Notes: generated from the sequence alone by a model not told the origin. 64,000 nt of DNA from an uncultured Caryophanales bacterium (GCA_946405105.1 CAMJFY010000001.1:154429-218428), one strand, 5' to 3'. Numbered from the stretch's first letter, positions 45,585 to 55,890 are shown. Translations and numbers: made by a program.

Positions 45585-46712
45585 GTGAAAAGAGTTCTAC
45601 AAATCAATAATTATATGTATCCTCATATAGGTGGTATAGAACAAACAACAAGGGATATATTAAATTCAATAAAAGAAGAGTATGAACAAAGAGTAATTTG
45701 CTTTAACCACGAAAAGGGAACTGTAACTAATCAGGTTGATGGTGTTGATATTACTAGAGTAAATTGCCAAGCTAAGGTAGCATCACAATCAATTGCGTTA
45801 TCATACGGCAAGGTTTTAAAGAAAGTAATGAAGGAATTTCAACCAGATATCGTTATTTTCCATTATCCCAACCCATTTGTTGCTCATTTTTTAATGAAGC
45901 ATTTAAAGAATAAAAAATTTAAGCTAATAATGTGGTGGCATCTTGATATAGTTAAGCAAAAAATATTAGGAAAGCTATTTAATGGTCAAACGAAGAAATT
46001 AATAAAATATGCTGATAGAATTGTGGCAACATCACCTAATTATATTGAAGGAAGCAAATGGTTATCTTCAAATAAGGATAAATGTGTTGTTATTCCTAGC
46101 TGTATAAATGAAGAAAGATTAAAATATGATGATACTCATATTCAAATGGCAAAAGAAATAAAAGAAAAATATAAAGGAAAAACTATTTGTTTTTCTTTCG
46201 GAAGGCATGTTGAATATAAAGGTATGACATATTTAGTAAAGGCTAGTAAGCTTTTATCTGATGATTATCAAGTATTAATTGGTGGAAAAGGACCTTTAAC
46301 TGATTCTTTGATAAAAGAAGCAAAGGATGATAATAAAGTAGAATTCCTTGGAAGAATCTCAGATGACGAATTAAAGGCATATTTTTTAGCTTGTGATATA
46401 TTCTGCTTCCCATCAATCACAAAGAATGAAGCATTTGGCGTTGGACTTGCAGAAGCAATGTATTACGCAAAGCCTGTAATTACATTTAATATACCTGGTT
46501 CTGGTGTAAATTATGTAAGTATAAAGGATGAAACAGGACTAGAAGTAGATAATTGTAATGTAGAACAATATGCAGAAGCAATAAAACAATTATCAGCATC
46601 TGATGAATTAAAAAATAAATTCTCTCAAAATGCTAAAAAGAGAGTAGATGAATTATTATTGTTCTCAAAATTTAAAGAACATGTTAAATCGCTTTTAAAA
46701 GAGGAGCTTTAA
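45585..46712 (+). CDS. Glycosyltransferase family 4 protein
   Basis: The 375-residue GT-B enzyme starts at GTG (45585) with GGTGG before it and opens VLQINNYMYPHIGGIEQTTRDI, a common GT4 acceptor-side motif. The donor side has FSFGRHVEYKGMTYLVKA, then VEFLGRISDDELKAYFLACDIFCFPSITKNEAFGVGLAEAMYYAKP with E-x7-E. It probably transfers a mannose-like or heptose residue from a GDP sugar, inferred only from the donors made in the cluster. Confidence 0.88.
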   Translation: MKRVLQINNYMYPHIGGIEQTTRDILNSIKEEYEQRVICFNHEKGTVTNQVDGVDITRVNCQAKVASQSIALSYGKVLKKVMKEFQPDIVIFHYPNPFVAHFLMKHLKNKKFKLIMWWHLDIVKQKILGKLFNGQTKKLIKYADRIVATSPNYIEGSKWLSSNKDKCVVIPSCINEERLKYDDTHIQMAKEIKEKYKGKTICFSFGRHVEYKGMTYLVKASKLLSDDYQVLIGGKGPLTDSLIKEAKDDNKVEFLGRISDDELKAYFLACDIFCFPSITKNEAFGVGLAEAMYYAKPVITFNIPGSGVNYVSIKDETGLEVDNCNVEQYAEAIKQLSASDELKNKFSQNAKKRVDELLLFSKFKEHVKSLLKEEL

Positions 46713-47735
46713 ATGAAAATTGCTATAGATTCAAGATATATTGGAAAATCAGGAATAGGTAAAGTATTATCTGGAATATTAGATAATCTTGATTATGACA
46801 AAAATGAATATTATCTAGTAGGCAAAGAGGAATTATCTAAACAATACCCTAAGGCTAAGATAATAGTAAATGATACTGATCCTTTTTCAATTGGAGGAAT
46901 AAGAAAATTTAATAAGGAAATTAACAAATTATGCGATGTAATTTTAATTCCTAATTTCATTATTCCTTATGGAATTAAAATACCTGTTTATTCATATATC
47001 CATGATTTAATCTTTTTAGATATGAGAAAAACAACTACTAAGAATTTTATTGATTATTCAGTAAAAAAGCATTTATTTAAAAGATGTGTTAAAAAGTCTA
47101 AAAAGATTTTCTGTGTATCTAATTTTACTATTGGTAGATGTAATCATTATTTTCCTAAATATAAGGATAAATATATCCTAAATTATCCAGGAATATGTAT
47201 GCCAATAATAGAATATGCAAAGAATAGAAAAGAAGTAAAAAAAGAAAACAATATCATTTATGTTGGCAATGTTAAGCCACATAAAGGAATTAATATATTA
47301 TTAGAAGCATTCTCTAATTTAGGAGATAGCGGATATAAATTAAAAATCATAGGTCAAAAAGATAATTTCTTAGTTGGAATTAATTTTGATGAAGATAAAT
47401 ATAAAAATGTAGTTTTCACTGGAAAGCTTACAGATAATGAACTATATGATGAAATATCTAAAGCAAAATATTTAATTCAACCATCATTATATGAAGGATT
47501 TGGATTACCTCCTACTGAGGCATTATATTTAAATACATTACCAATCGTATCATCTATAGATGTATTTAAAGAGGTTTATAAGGATTTATCAGTTATATAT
47601 TTTAAGGATGTAGCTGATTTAACAAATATTTTATCTAGAGAAAATAACATTGAGTTATCAACTCCTGAAAAAGTATTAGAAATATATAATTATGAAAGGG
47701 TAGTAAAAACTATTTTAGACAATATCGAGGTATAA
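46713..47735 (+). CDS. Glycosyltransferase family 4 protein
   Basis: The 340-residue GT4-type protein begins MKIAIDSRYIGKSGIGKVLSGIL and has IYVGNVKPHKGINILLEAF and the donor motif YEGFGLPPTEALYLNTLPI. It abuts the previous gene without a gap. It resembles the first transferase (35645) in layout, with short N-terminal and standard C-terminal halves. Its sugar is unknown. Confidence 0.87.
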   Translation: MKIAIDSRYIGKSGIGKVLSGILDNLDYDKNEYYLVGKEELSKQYPKAKIIVNDTDPFSIGGIRKFNKEINKLCDVILIPNFIIPYGIKIPVYSYIHDLIFLDMRKTTTKNFIDYSVKKHLFKRCVKKSKKIFCVSNFTIGRCNHYFPKYKDKYILNYPGICMPIIEYAKNRKEVKKENNIIYVGNVKPHKGINILLEAFSNLGDSGYKLKIIGQKDNFLVGINFDEDKYKNVVFTGKLTDNELYDEISKAKYLIQPSLYEGFGLPPTEALYLNTLPIVSSIDVFKEVYKDLSVIYFKDVADLTNILSRENNIELSTPEKVLEIYNYERVVKTILDNIEV

Positions 47736-47736
47736 C

Positions 47737-49023
47737 ATGGAACTTTCTATTGATAGAAGCAGGGTAAAAGTTAATACTATAGTCAGATTAAATGCAATAG
47801 ATTACATTATTTTCTTTTTTATGTTTCTATCAACATTATTGATAGGAGCAGATGTTATAGGAATAAATGTAGGCGTAAATCTTAGATTAGACCAAATATT
47901 CTTAGCATTTACTTCATTAATGCTGGTATTAAGAAATAAATATAGAATAACTAATAACATATGGATATTTTTATTCCTCGTTTTCTCATTAATATCGGTC
48001 GCATTTGGTTTTAATGTTTCTAGAGGTGTATTATATTATTTTTCAATAATATATAATGTAGTTTTTATATTCTATTTATATGCCAATTTCATCTATTTTT
48101 ATGGACCTAGAAGGTTTATGAAAATATTTAGACATACAATGTATTTCCAATTTATTTTATTGATGTTACAGTTCGCATTGATGATGGTATTTAATTATGA
48201 AATTCCATTTATGCCATCATATGGAGAATTTAAAGGAATACATAGATTTAGCTTATGGTTTTATGAGCCTAGTTATTTTGCGACATATGTTTCAATTTGG
48301 CTAAGTGTTTCTCTATATTTATTCTTAATAGCTAAGAAAAAAGGATATATTAAAGATGTAATATTATCATTAATAATGCTAGTAATATCAACTTCAACTT
48401 CTGGATTCGTCGCAATCGCAGTAGTAATTGTATTAGTTTATTTATTATGGATATTAAAGAGTATAAGCTTGAAAAAGATATTATTCTTACTCTTAGTAAT
48501 TACTGCTATAGTAGCGTTTAGATTAATATTTGATCATCTTTATGATATATTTGTCAGCAGATTATTTAATTCTTCCTTAGATTCTTCAACAGGAGGAAGA
48601 GTTTCTATGTGGACAGAAACATTCAATGTATTTAAAGAAAATCCATGGTTTGGTGTTGGTCCAGGTAATTATGGATTATATTTAGGATTCGATGAAACAT
48701 ATGTTCCATCTAATGTTACATTAGATATGATGGCTACACTTGGTATTTTCGCTACAATAGTATTCTATATGCTAAGCATCACATTATCATGGAATGCATT
48801 AAAGGTTTATTGGAGAAGTAAAAGAAAATTTAAAATTCTTCCAGCCTTTGTATTAGCATTATTAGTATTTACATTAATATTACAAGTAAATCAAGGATAT
48901 TTAAGATTATATCATTGGATGCTACTAGGTGTTTTATACGGATTAACTAGATATTATAAGAAAGCATTAAAAAGACAATGGATAATTAAAAAAATGCAAA
49001 GAGAGCAAAATATTAATCAATAA
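47737..49023 (+). CDS. O-antigen ligase/polymerase-like membrane protein (Wzy candidate)
   Basis: The 428 residues form about ten to eleven hydrophobic helices with a large outer loop. The conserved Wzy_C feature GGRVSMWTETFNVFKENPWFGVGPGNYGLY lies in that loop region. Such proteins join repeat units at the outer face. It overlaps the transcription unit of the two glycosyltransferases (1-base gap). A second protein of this kind is at 50639, so one may polymerise and the other ligate. Confidence 0.8.
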   Translation: MELSIDRSRVKVNTIVRLNAIDYIIFFFMFLSTLLIGADVIGINVGVNLRLDQIFLAFTSLMLVLRNKYRITNNIWIFLFLVFSLISVAFGFNVSRGVLYYFSIIYNVVFIFYLYANFIYFYGPRRFMKIFRHTMYFQFILLMLQFALMMVFNYEIPFMPSYGEFKGIHRFSLWFYEPSYFATYVSIWLSVSLYLFLIAKKKGYIKDVILSLIMLVISTSTSGFVAIAVVIVLVYLLWILKSISLKKILFLLLVITAIVAFRLIFDHLYDIFVSRLFNSSLDSSTGGRVSMWTETFNVFKENPWFGVGPGNYGLYLGFDETYVPSNVTLDMMATLGIFATIVFYMLSITLSWNALKVYWRSKRKFKILPAFVLALLVFTLILQVNQGYLRLYHWMLLGVLYGLTRYYKKALKRQWIIKKMQREQNINQ

Positions 49024-49033
49024 GAGAAATAAT

Positions 49034-50584
49034 ATGACAATTAATGAACGAAGAAGTCTTCCCCTATGGAAGAAGCTAATTGCAATATTAATATCAATAA
49101 TAGCGTTTGGTTTCCAAACGCTTTTAGCAATTTTATTTATTGTTTTCTTAATTAGCTTTGAGGGTGAATTATATAAGACTATTACTGGTATAGTTTATTT
49201 AGTTGCCAAATTTATAGGTGTTCTATATGTATTTTATATATTAAGAAAGCCAATATCTTTAAATTATAAGCTAACATGGACATTCTTAATTTTAATAGCT
49301 CCTATTCCTTTTTGTATCATATATACAATGAATAGTAATTCTAAGAAATTTTCTAGAAAGAAACAAAGAATGTTTAATGAAGCATTTAAAGAAGTAAATA
49401 TAGAATATAATGAATTCGTTCCTGATAATTATGATTTAATGCCAATAATTAATTCATTAAGATATAATGGTAATAAGGTATTTTCTAATACAAAATATAC
49501 GTTTTTTAATGATATCGTTGATAAAAACAACGATATGATAAATGAAATAAAAAAGGCAAAGAAATATATATTATTAGAATATTTTATCATTGCTGAAGGA
49601 AAATTAATGGATTCATTATTTGAAGCATTAAACGAAAGAGCTAATGCTGGAGTTAAAATCTATTTTTTATATGACGATGTAGGATCAAAAGGAATATTAG
49701 TTAGAAAGTTAATTAAGAAATTAACTAAAATAAAAAATATTCAAATTAGTAATTATCAACCTTTAGGTATTAACTTAAAGCTAATGTTTAATTATAGAGA
49801 TCATAGAAAAATGTGTGTAATAGATGGAATCATTTCATATTGTGGTGGAGATAATATCGCAGATGAATATGTCCATCTTAAAGAAAGATTTGGTTATTGG
49901 AGAGATAATTGTGGTAAATACGAAGGCGATGCTTCAATGGCATTTGCGTATTTATTTAGCCAAATGTGGTATTTATCAACTAAGAAGGTTATCTTTGATG
50001 AATTAAAGCCACTAGAATTAGATATTAAGAATCAAGAAGGATATTTTATGGTATTTGGTGATGGACCATCTACATTAAAAAATCCAGCCTACGATTCATT
50101 CATGTCTATGATTATTAATGCTAAAAAATATTTATATATTTCAACACCATATTTATTAACAGATGAAGCAATGCTTCAGGCAATTGAAATGAAGGCAAAA
50201 TGTGGAGTTGATGTGAGAATTTTAATGCCAGGAATACCTGATAAAAAGCCTGTTTATTATATGGGAAGAAGTTCATATTCTAGATTATTAAATGCTGGCG
50301 TTAAAATATATGAAGCAAAGGATTGCTTCAACCACGCAAAGAATATCATCGTAGATGATAGATATGCATTTGAGGGGACAATTAATTTAGATTATAGAAG
50401 CTTATTCCTACATTATGAATGTGGTGTAATAATAATGGATAATCCAGAAATATTTAAAATGAAGGATGATTATTTAGCTTTTATTGATAAATCAAAAGAA
50501 GTAATTAGAGATGAATGGGAAAGAAGACCATTAATCCAAAAAATAATAGCCTTTATATTAAATATAATTGCTCCGTTTTTCTAA
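49034..50584 (+). CDS. cls: Cardiolipin synthase (phospholipase D family)
   Basis: The 516-residue protein has three N-terminal membrane helices (to about residue 105). Two HKD motifs follow: His257-x-Lys259-x4-Asp264 (HRKMCVIDG ... GGDNIADEY) and His434-x-Lys436-x4-Asp441 (HAKNIIVDD ... GTINLDYRS). These match the Gram-positive Cls that condenses phosphatidylglycerol. Position within a glycan cluster is unusual: lipid or glycolipid anchor production could be linked, but this is inference. Confidence 0.9.
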   Translation: MTINERRSLPLWKKLIAILISIIAFGFQTLLAILFIVFLISFEGELYKTITGIVYLVAKFIGVLYVFYILRKPISLNYKLTWTFLILIAPIPFCIIYTMNSNSKKFSRKKQRMFNEAFKEVNIEYNEFVPDNYDLMPIINSLRYNGNKVFSNTKYTFFNDIVDKNNDMINEIKKAKKYILLEYFIIAEGKLMDSLFEALNERANAGVKIYFLYDDVGSKGILVRKLIKKLTKIKNIQISNYQPLGINLKLMFNYRDHRKMCVIDGIISYCGGDNIADEYVHLKERFGYWRDNCGKYEGDASMAFAYLFSQMWYLSTKKVIFDELKPLELDIKNQEGYFMVFGDGPSTLKNPAYDSFMSMIINAKKYLYISTPYLLTDEAMLQAIEMKAKCGVDVRILMPGIPDKKPVYYMGRSSYSRLLNAGVKIYEAKDCFNHAKNIIVDDRYAFEGTINLDYRSLFLHYECGVIIMDNPEIFKMKDDYLAFIDKSKEVIRDEWERRPLIQKIIAFILNIIAPFF

Positions 50585-50612
50585 TTGAAATAATTGTATT
50601 TTGTTGTATAAT
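50585..50612 (+). promoter_or_regulatory. Promoter of the second polymerase-like gene
   Basis: TTGAAA (50585-50590), 16 bases, TATAAT (50607-50612), 26 bases before the start; the cls stop overlaps its upstream edge. Confidence 0.7.
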
Positions 50613-50638
50613 AGTTAATGTTTTTATGAGGTTAAGAT

Positions 50639-52042
50639 ATGCTTTCAATATTAAAGAGTGAAAAGGTATTAAAACTTAATAATAATTGGAAATTTGAATG
50701 GATTATTTCATTATTATTTATCTTATTTGGAATAATTGGTTGGCAAACATTTTATATTATAGGTGCTCTTCCAGTAATTATTTTAAGTATTGGATTAATA
50801 TTAATTTATAATAATTTTAAATATGCTATTCCAGCAATATTAGTTTTATTATTTTCATATAATAACGGATTTGATATTGATCATTTTCCTTTTGAAATTG
50901 TAATACCAGTAGTTTTATTTGTTGGCTTTATTTTCTGGTATACAATTAAAAACTTTAAGAAGAGCTATTTATCATATCCAAAGACATGTATAGGTATGCT
51001 AATATTATCAGTTGGTTTCATTATTCCTATCTTTTGGAGTAAGGCTGTTGGAAATAATACAGTATTATATATAATGTATTTTTCATGGCTATTATATACA
51101 TTATTGTATTTATTATTATGCTGTAATTTAAAGAAGGATTGTTTTAGAATAGTAGTATTTACACTAAGCTGGCTTAGTGTATTAATTACATATGAATTAG
51201 TTATTTCTGCGATAAGATTTCATATTGATAATCCAGATGAAAGCATATTAGACTTCTGGGCATATATTGGCTGGGGATTATGTAATGAAGCAGGAATAAT
51301 GTTATGCTTCTTAATGCCATTTGTTTTCTATGAATTCTTTAAATCAAAAACTATGTCAATGTCATTAATATCATTATTTAAGATTTTCTTATTAATTGGT
51401 GGTATTTTAGTAACGACATCAAGAGGATCTATATTATTTGGCGGGCTAGAAGCAATATCATTATTCATCTTGTCTTTAATATTAAAATATGACAATAAAA
51501 AAATGAAATTGTTATTCTCATTTTTAGCAATTTCATTAATTGTAAGTGTTGCAATGGTATTTATAAATAGAACATCAATATTAGAAGATGTTATTAATAT
51601 AGTATTCCATTATAAATTTACTGCGAATGGAAGAGATTTAATCTGGAAAGCAGGAAAAGAATTTTATTTATCATCTCCACTAACAATTATTCTTGGTAGC
51701 GGAATTGTCAGTGAAATAACTGAATTAAGTGTATATGGTGGTGTTCAAAATACATTCAATGTTTACCATAATACTATTTTAGAGGTTTTAGTATCTGCAG
51801 GTATTCCAGGATTAATCGGTTTATGTATCCATTTATTTGAAAAATATAAGATGCTAATTAAGAAGGGTTGGTTATTTGGCTTAGTATTTACAGTTGGCTA
51901 TTTATTTGTTGATTTATATGGATTAATTGATAATACATACGGTATGTATTATTATATGGTTCCATTAGCAATTGTACTCGCAACATTTATGCATGCAGAG
52001 AGTACAGAATTGTATGATGAAGTAAATAATAATTTATTTTAA
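50639..52042 (+). CDS. O-antigen ligase-like membrane protein
   Basis: The 467 residues have about twelve hydrophobic segments and the ligase/polymerase motifs ILVTTSRGSILFGGLEAISL and FTANGRDLIWKAGKEFYLSSPLTIILGSGI followed by YHNTILEVLVSAGIPGLIGL. This is the Wzy/WaaL superfamily. It has its own promoter and terminator, unlike the clustered Wzy at 47737, and may attach the finished glycan to a wall or lipid acceptor. Which activity it has cannot be settled here. Confidence 0.78.
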   Translation: MLSILKSEKVLKLNNNWKFEWIISLLFILFGIIGWQTFYIIGALPVIILSIGLILIYNNFKYAIPAILVLLFSYNNGFDIDHFPFEIVIPVVLFVGFIFWYTIKNFKKSYLSYPKTCIGMLILSVGFIIPIFWSKAVGNNTVLYIMYFSWLLYTLLYLLLCCNLKKDCFRIVVFTLSWLSVLITYELVISAIRFHIDNPDESILDFWAYIGWGLCNEAGIMLCFLMPFVFYEFFKSKTMSMSLISLFKIFLLIGGILVTTSRGSILFGGLEAISLFILSLILKYDNKKMKLLFSFLAISLIVSVAMVFINRTSILEDVINIVFHYKFTANGRDLIWKAGKEFYLSSPLTIILGSGIVSEITELSVYGGVQNTFNVYHNTILEVLVSAGIPGLIGLCIHLFEKYKMLIKKGWLFGLVFTVGYLFVDLYGLIDNTYGMYYYMVPLAIVLATFMHAESTELYDEVNNNLF

Positions 52043-52071
52043 TGCAATGAGTTTTTCATTGCATTTTTTCT
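52041..52071 (+). terminator. Terminator closing the glycan region
   Basis: AATGCAATGA / TCATTGCATT (52041-52050, 52056-52065) followed by T's. Confidence 0.9.
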
Positions 52072-52131
52072 TATTAAAAATAGATAAAAATTAAAAGTTT
52101 TTAATGAAAATTATTTTCATTATATTTCTAA

Positions 52132-52160
52132 TTGTTTATGAATATAAATTATATTATAAT
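52132..52160 (+). promoter_or_regulatory. Promoter of the HD-GYP gene
   Basis: TTGTTT (52132-52137), a 17-base spacer and TATAAT (52155-52160), followed by GGGAGGGTG and the GTG start. Confidence 0.65.
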
Positions 52161-52192
52161 TTAAATGTATTTTATTTAGGGAGGGTGTTCTT

Positions 52193-54118
52193 GTGAATTA
52201 CAATGACGATATTAAACATAATATTAATAAGGATATAGAGAATGCAACCTCTAAATATTATTACAATAGTAGTACTGTAATGAAATACCTAAGAAAGGTA
52301 TTAAACGAAATAAATCATGGCTATATGGATAGTGGTCTTAGAACTGGATTTATCATGAAAAGATATATCGAAAGATATAAAATAAATCCTGAAAGAGGAC
52401 CTAAGCTAGTATTGTTATGCTTATTAAAGGATATTGGATTATTCTACCAGGATGATTACATTCCAAAAGATAATCATGCACTAGCTGCAGCATCTAGCTT
52501 CCTATTCTTAAATTATTGTTCTCCACTAAAGGAGGATGCAAAGCCACTTTTCTATTACAAAGCTAAATATATTCCAGATATTGATAATGAGGATTATAAA
52601 TATGGTTTATTAATGACATTAATTAATCAAATCATTATGTATAATTATCAGGAATATACATTAGAAGAAATGGAAGAGCTTTTAAGAAACGAAAAGAATA
52701 AGTTCGATCCAGAACAGGTTAGAAATGTTATTAAGCTTCTAAAAAAAGAAGAAGATATCTTAGAAAAATTAAATAACAAAACAAGCTTGTATATTTATGA
52801 AACTCAAAATTATATTTTACAAACAAAATATACAGATGAGGAGTTATTAGGATTTATTAATACAACTAATTTCTCATTTGAATTCCATAATCATGAAACA
52901 TTAGCTCATACAGTTACCGTTGCGGTAATAGCTAGAGCATTAGCTAAAAAATCAAGATTACCTGATTCAATGTGTGAAGAGGTATATCTTGCAGGTCTTG
53001 TTCATGATATCGGTAAAATTAGAGTACCAAAGGATATTTTATGTTTCCCTGGAAGATTAGAGGGCGATATGCTAAAGGAAATGCAACGACATGTCGTATA
53101 TACTAAAGAAATCCTTGAAGGAAGCTTTAGTTATAAAATTGTAGATATTGCATCTAACCACCATGAAAAGCTTGATGGCTCAGGATACCCAAGAGGACTT
53201 AGAGCAATCGACCTATCAATTGGTGATAAGATTATTGCGGTCGCAGATATTGCGAGTGCCCTATATTGTAAGAGAAGCTATAAAACAGCTTTCCCACCTG
53301 AAAAGATTATGGGTATTCTTGAAAGTGATGCTGCTGCAGGTAAGCTTGATAAGAGAATAGTTGAGCACTTAGTTGATAATTATGATGAAATCATGGGTGA
53401 AGCTAAGGAAAGAGAAACTATTGTTTTAAAGATGTATTCTAATATGAAAGAAAAATATGAAGCATTAAAGAAATCTAATGTTTTATATCATTTCTTTGAT
53501 AAGAATAATAATGGAAATGATAATATTTTTGATGATAAAATCAAAATTCCTAAAGAAAAAGAAGAATCTGAAACTACTTATGGTGAATTAGATAAAAATT
53601 ATAATAAAGATGATTTCGAAGTAATCTCAACAAACATCAAGGAAGATGATGAAGATGAGGATATTGAGGAAAAAAGAGAAACTGCCGCTGAGATTGTAAA
53701 AGATATTTTAGAATCACAAGCTGGGGCTCAGGAAGAATCTTTAGAAGAAGCTGATGAATTAAAAGAAGAGGCTGAAGAAGCCGAAGCTGAGGAAACTGAA
53801 GAATCTTTTGAAGAACAAGAAGAAATTCAGGAAGAAGAAACAGAAGCTTTAGAGGAAGCTCAAGAAGAAATCGAAGAACAATCAGAAGATTCTGAAGATG
53901 AGAATGAAGAAGAGTCAGATGAAGATGAGGACTCTGATGATGATGAAGAATCTGAAGAAGATGACGATGATGAAGAGCCAATCGATATTAAGCCTACTAA
54001 ATCTGGAATAGATTTTAGTAAATTAATGTTTAATAATAAGGTAGTAGATGATGATCCTGACGATGATGAAATCGATGAGGAAGACGATCTAGATGACGAT
54101 GACGACGATGAAGACTAA
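52193..54118 (+). CDS. HD-GYP phosphodiesterase with long acidic C-terminal tail
   Basis: The 641-residue protein starts at GTG 52193. Its centre is an HD-GYP domain: His232 (HNHETLAHT), the HD pair His271-Asp272 (LVHDIGK), and HHEKLDGSGYPRGL (323-336) containing the GYP triad. These residues bind two or three metals and hydrolyse cyclic dinucleotides in the family. The N-terminal 200 residues look like a second, degenerate helical HD-like region, with no receiver domain. From about residue 455 the protein is a disordered Glu/Asp run with a short basic-hydrophobic interruption (IDIKPTKSGIDFSKLMF). The substrate could be c-di-GMP or another cyclic dinucleotide; no cyclase is visible here. Confidence 0.85.
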   Translation: MNYNDDIKHNINKDIENATSKYYYNSSTVMKYLRKVLNEINHGYMDSGLRTGFIMKRYIERYKINPERGPKLVLLCLLKDIGLFYQDDYIPKDNHALAAASSFLFLNYCSPLKEDAKPLFYYKAKYIPDIDNEDYKYGLLMTLINQIIMYNYQEYTLEEMEELLRNEKNKFDPEQVRNVIKLLKKEEDILEKLNNKTSLYIYETQNYILQTKYTDEELLGFINTTNFSFEFHNHETLAHTVTVAVIARALAKKSRLPDSMCEEVYLAGLVHDIGKIRVPKDILCFPGRLEGDMLKEMQRHVVYTKEILEGSFSYKIVDIASNHHEKLDGSGYPRGLRAIDLSIGDKIIAVADIASALYCKRSYKTAFPPEKIMGILESDAAAGKLDKRIVEHLVDNYDEIMGEAKERETIVLKMYSNMKEKYEALKKSNVLYHFFDKNNNGNDNIFDDKIKIPKEKEESETTYGELDKNYNKDDFEVISTNIKEDDEDEDIEEKRETAAEIVKDILESQAGAQEESLEEADELKEEAEEAEAEETEESFEEQEEIQEEETEALEEAQEEIEEQSEDSEDENEEESDEDEDSDDDEESEEDDDDEEPIDIKPTKSGIDFSKLMFNNKVVDDDPDDDEIDEEDDLDDDDDDED

Positions 54119-54219
54119 TAAATAAAATATAATTTTATTTCGTGTAATGCGTTTTCTACTTTAATAAAAAATTATTCGTGATATAATACTAATGGATTTA
54201 AATATAGGAGGACATTATA
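54119..54219 (+). promoter_or_regulatory. prs promoter region
   Basis: An extended -10 (TGA before TATAAT, near 54181-54188) with TTTAAT 16 bases upstream. AATAAAAT / ATTTTATT just after the HD-GYP gene is a weak terminator candidate. Confidence 0.5.
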
Positions 54220-55203
54220 ATGTCAGTATTAATGGGAAAAAAGGTTAAAATTTTTAGTTTAACTTCTAATCAAGAGCTTGCTGCTGAAATAGCAGATTCT
54301 GTAGGAATTCCACTATCTAGCTGCGATGTATTACATTTCGCAGATGGTGAAATTAATGTTCAAATCAACGAAACTGTAAGAGGTCATAATGTATTTGTTA
54401 TTCAACCTACAAGTGCTCCAGTTAATGACCATTTAATGGAATTATTAATTATGTGTGATGCATTAAAGAGAGCATCAGCTAGAACAATTAACTTAGTTAT
54501 TCCATATTATGGTTATAGCCGTCAGGATAGAAAGGCAAGAAGCCGTCAACCTATCTCTGCTAAGCTAGTTGCAGATTTATTACAAACTGCAGGTGCAGAT
54601 AGAATTATTTGTATGGATATCCATGCTGCACAAATTCAAGGATTCTTTGATATTCCTGTTGATAACTTCTTAGGTTTACCTATTTTATCAAACTATATTA
54701 TGGATAAGCATTTAACTGATGTAGTAGTTGTATCACCTGACCATGGTGGAGTAGTTCGTGCTAGAGAATTAGCTAAAGTATTAGACACTACAATTGCTAT
54801 CATTGATAAGAGAAGACCTGAACCAAATAAGATGGAAGTAATGAACATCATTGGTAATGTTGAAGGTAAGACATGCGTTATGATTGATGATATGGTTGAT
54901 ACTGCAGGTACAATTACTGCTGGTGCACAAGCATTAATCGATGCTGGTGCTAAGGAAGTTTATGCAGTAGCTACTCATGGTGTATTATCAGGTCCTGCTA
55001 TTGAAAGAATTCAAAATTCAGTATTAAAAGAAATGATTATCACTAACACTATTAAGTTAGAAGAATCTAAGAAATGTGAAAAGATTAAGGTATTATCAGT
55101 TGGTCAATTATTAGGTCATGGTATCTTAAGAATCTTATCTGATGAACCATTATCTGGTTTATTCACATATTCTTATGATAAGTCAAAAAGAGAATTATTA
55201 TAA
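54220..55203 (+). CDS. prs: Ribose-phosphate pyrophosphokinase
   Basis: The 327-residue protein has the PRPP synthetase features: [25 protein letters not shown], the flexible loop [30 protein letters not shown], and the PRPP-binding [17 protein letters not shown]. It makes PRPP for nucleotide, His, Trp and NAD synthesis. Its stop overlaps the pth start by one base (TAATG), which couples the two. GGAGGA lies before the start. Confidence 0.97.
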   Translation: MSVLMGKKVKIFSLTSNQELAAEIADSVGIPLSSCDVLHFADGEINVQINETVRGHNVFVIQPTSAPVNDHLMELLIMCDALKRASARTINLVIPYYGYSRQDRKARSRQPISAKLVADLLQTAGADRIICMDIHAAQIQGFFDIPVDNFLGLPILSNYIMDKHLTDVVVVSPDHGGVVRARELAKVLDTTIAIIDKRRPEPNKMEVMNIIGNVEGKTCVMIDDMVDTAGTITAGAQALIDAGAKEVYAVATHGVLSGPAIERIQNSVLKEMIITNTIKLEESKKCEKIKVLSVGQLLGHGILRILSDEPLSGLFTYSYDKSKRELL

Positions 55204-55769
55204 TGAAACTAGTAATAGGCCTTGGAAATCCAGGTAATAATTATGAAAATACAAGACATAATATGGGCTGGATGGCAATAGATCAATTCGCAAAAGATAA
55301 TAATGTTGAAATGCATTTAGAGCCTAAATTTCAAGGAATATTAGGTTCTGTAAGCATAAATAACGAAAAAACAATTCTTTTAAAGCCTGTTACTTATATG
55401 AATCTTTCTGGTGAAAGTGTTATAAAGGTTATGAACTTTTATAAAATAGATTCAGATGATATTCTAGTAATATCTGATGATTTAGATTCACCACTTGGAA
55501 GAATAAGATTAAGAGCTAAAGGAAGTGCTGGAGGCCATAATGGTCATAAAAACATTGTTCAGCATATTGGTACTGAGAATTATAAGAGAATAAAGCTTGG
55601 TATTGATAGATCTGATGTTATTCCAGTAATTGATTGGGTTTTAAAGAAATTTACAAAAGAAGAGCTAAAGGAATTAGAACCAGTTTTTGATAAGGTTAGT
55701 AAAGCAATTTATGAATTCTGTTCAGGAATTGATTTTATGAAGATTAGTTCTAAATATTCTGAAAAATAA
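55203..55769 (+). CDS. pth: Peptidyl-tRNA hydrolase
   Basis: The 188-residue enzyme has Asn9 and catalytic His19 in GLGNPGNNYENTRHNMGW, KPVTYMNLSGESV, and SDDLDSPLGRIRLRAKGSAGGHNGHKNI. It recycles peptidyl-tRNA that falls off ribosomes. prs-pth is a common Firmicutes pairing. A strong terminator follows. Confidence 0.97.
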   Translation: MKLVIGLGNPGNNYENTRHNMGWMAIDQFAKDNNVEMHLEPKFQGILGSVSINNEKTILLKPVTYMNLSGESVIKVMNFYKIDSDDILVISDDLDSPLGRIRLRAKGSAGGHNGHKNIVQHIGTENYKRIKLGIDRSDVIPVIDWVLKKFTKEELKELEPVFDKVSKAIYEFCSGIDFMKISSKYSEK

Positions 55770-55770
55770 T

Positions 55771-55803
55771 AAATGTGCTGATTAAATTCAGCACATTTTT
55801 TCT
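55771..55803 (+). terminator. prs-pth terminator
   Basis: An 11-bp perfect stem (AAATGTGCTGA / TCAGCACATTT, 55771-55781 and 55788-55798) with T's. Confidence 0.92.
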
Positions 55804-55890
55804 TTATTTTTCTTATGAAAACACTGTCTATAACATTTAGTTTGAATTAATTAATCTTATATGTTATTATATTTAATGTAATTAAATAAA

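Noticed and set aside
41402..52042. Cluster as a recent mobile island
   Set aside because: No transposase, integrase, tRNA-flanking site or clear base-composition change was visible.
53637..53981. Leu/His-rich antisense frame under the HD-GYP tail
   Set aside because: An artefact of the Glu/Asp codon run on the other strand.
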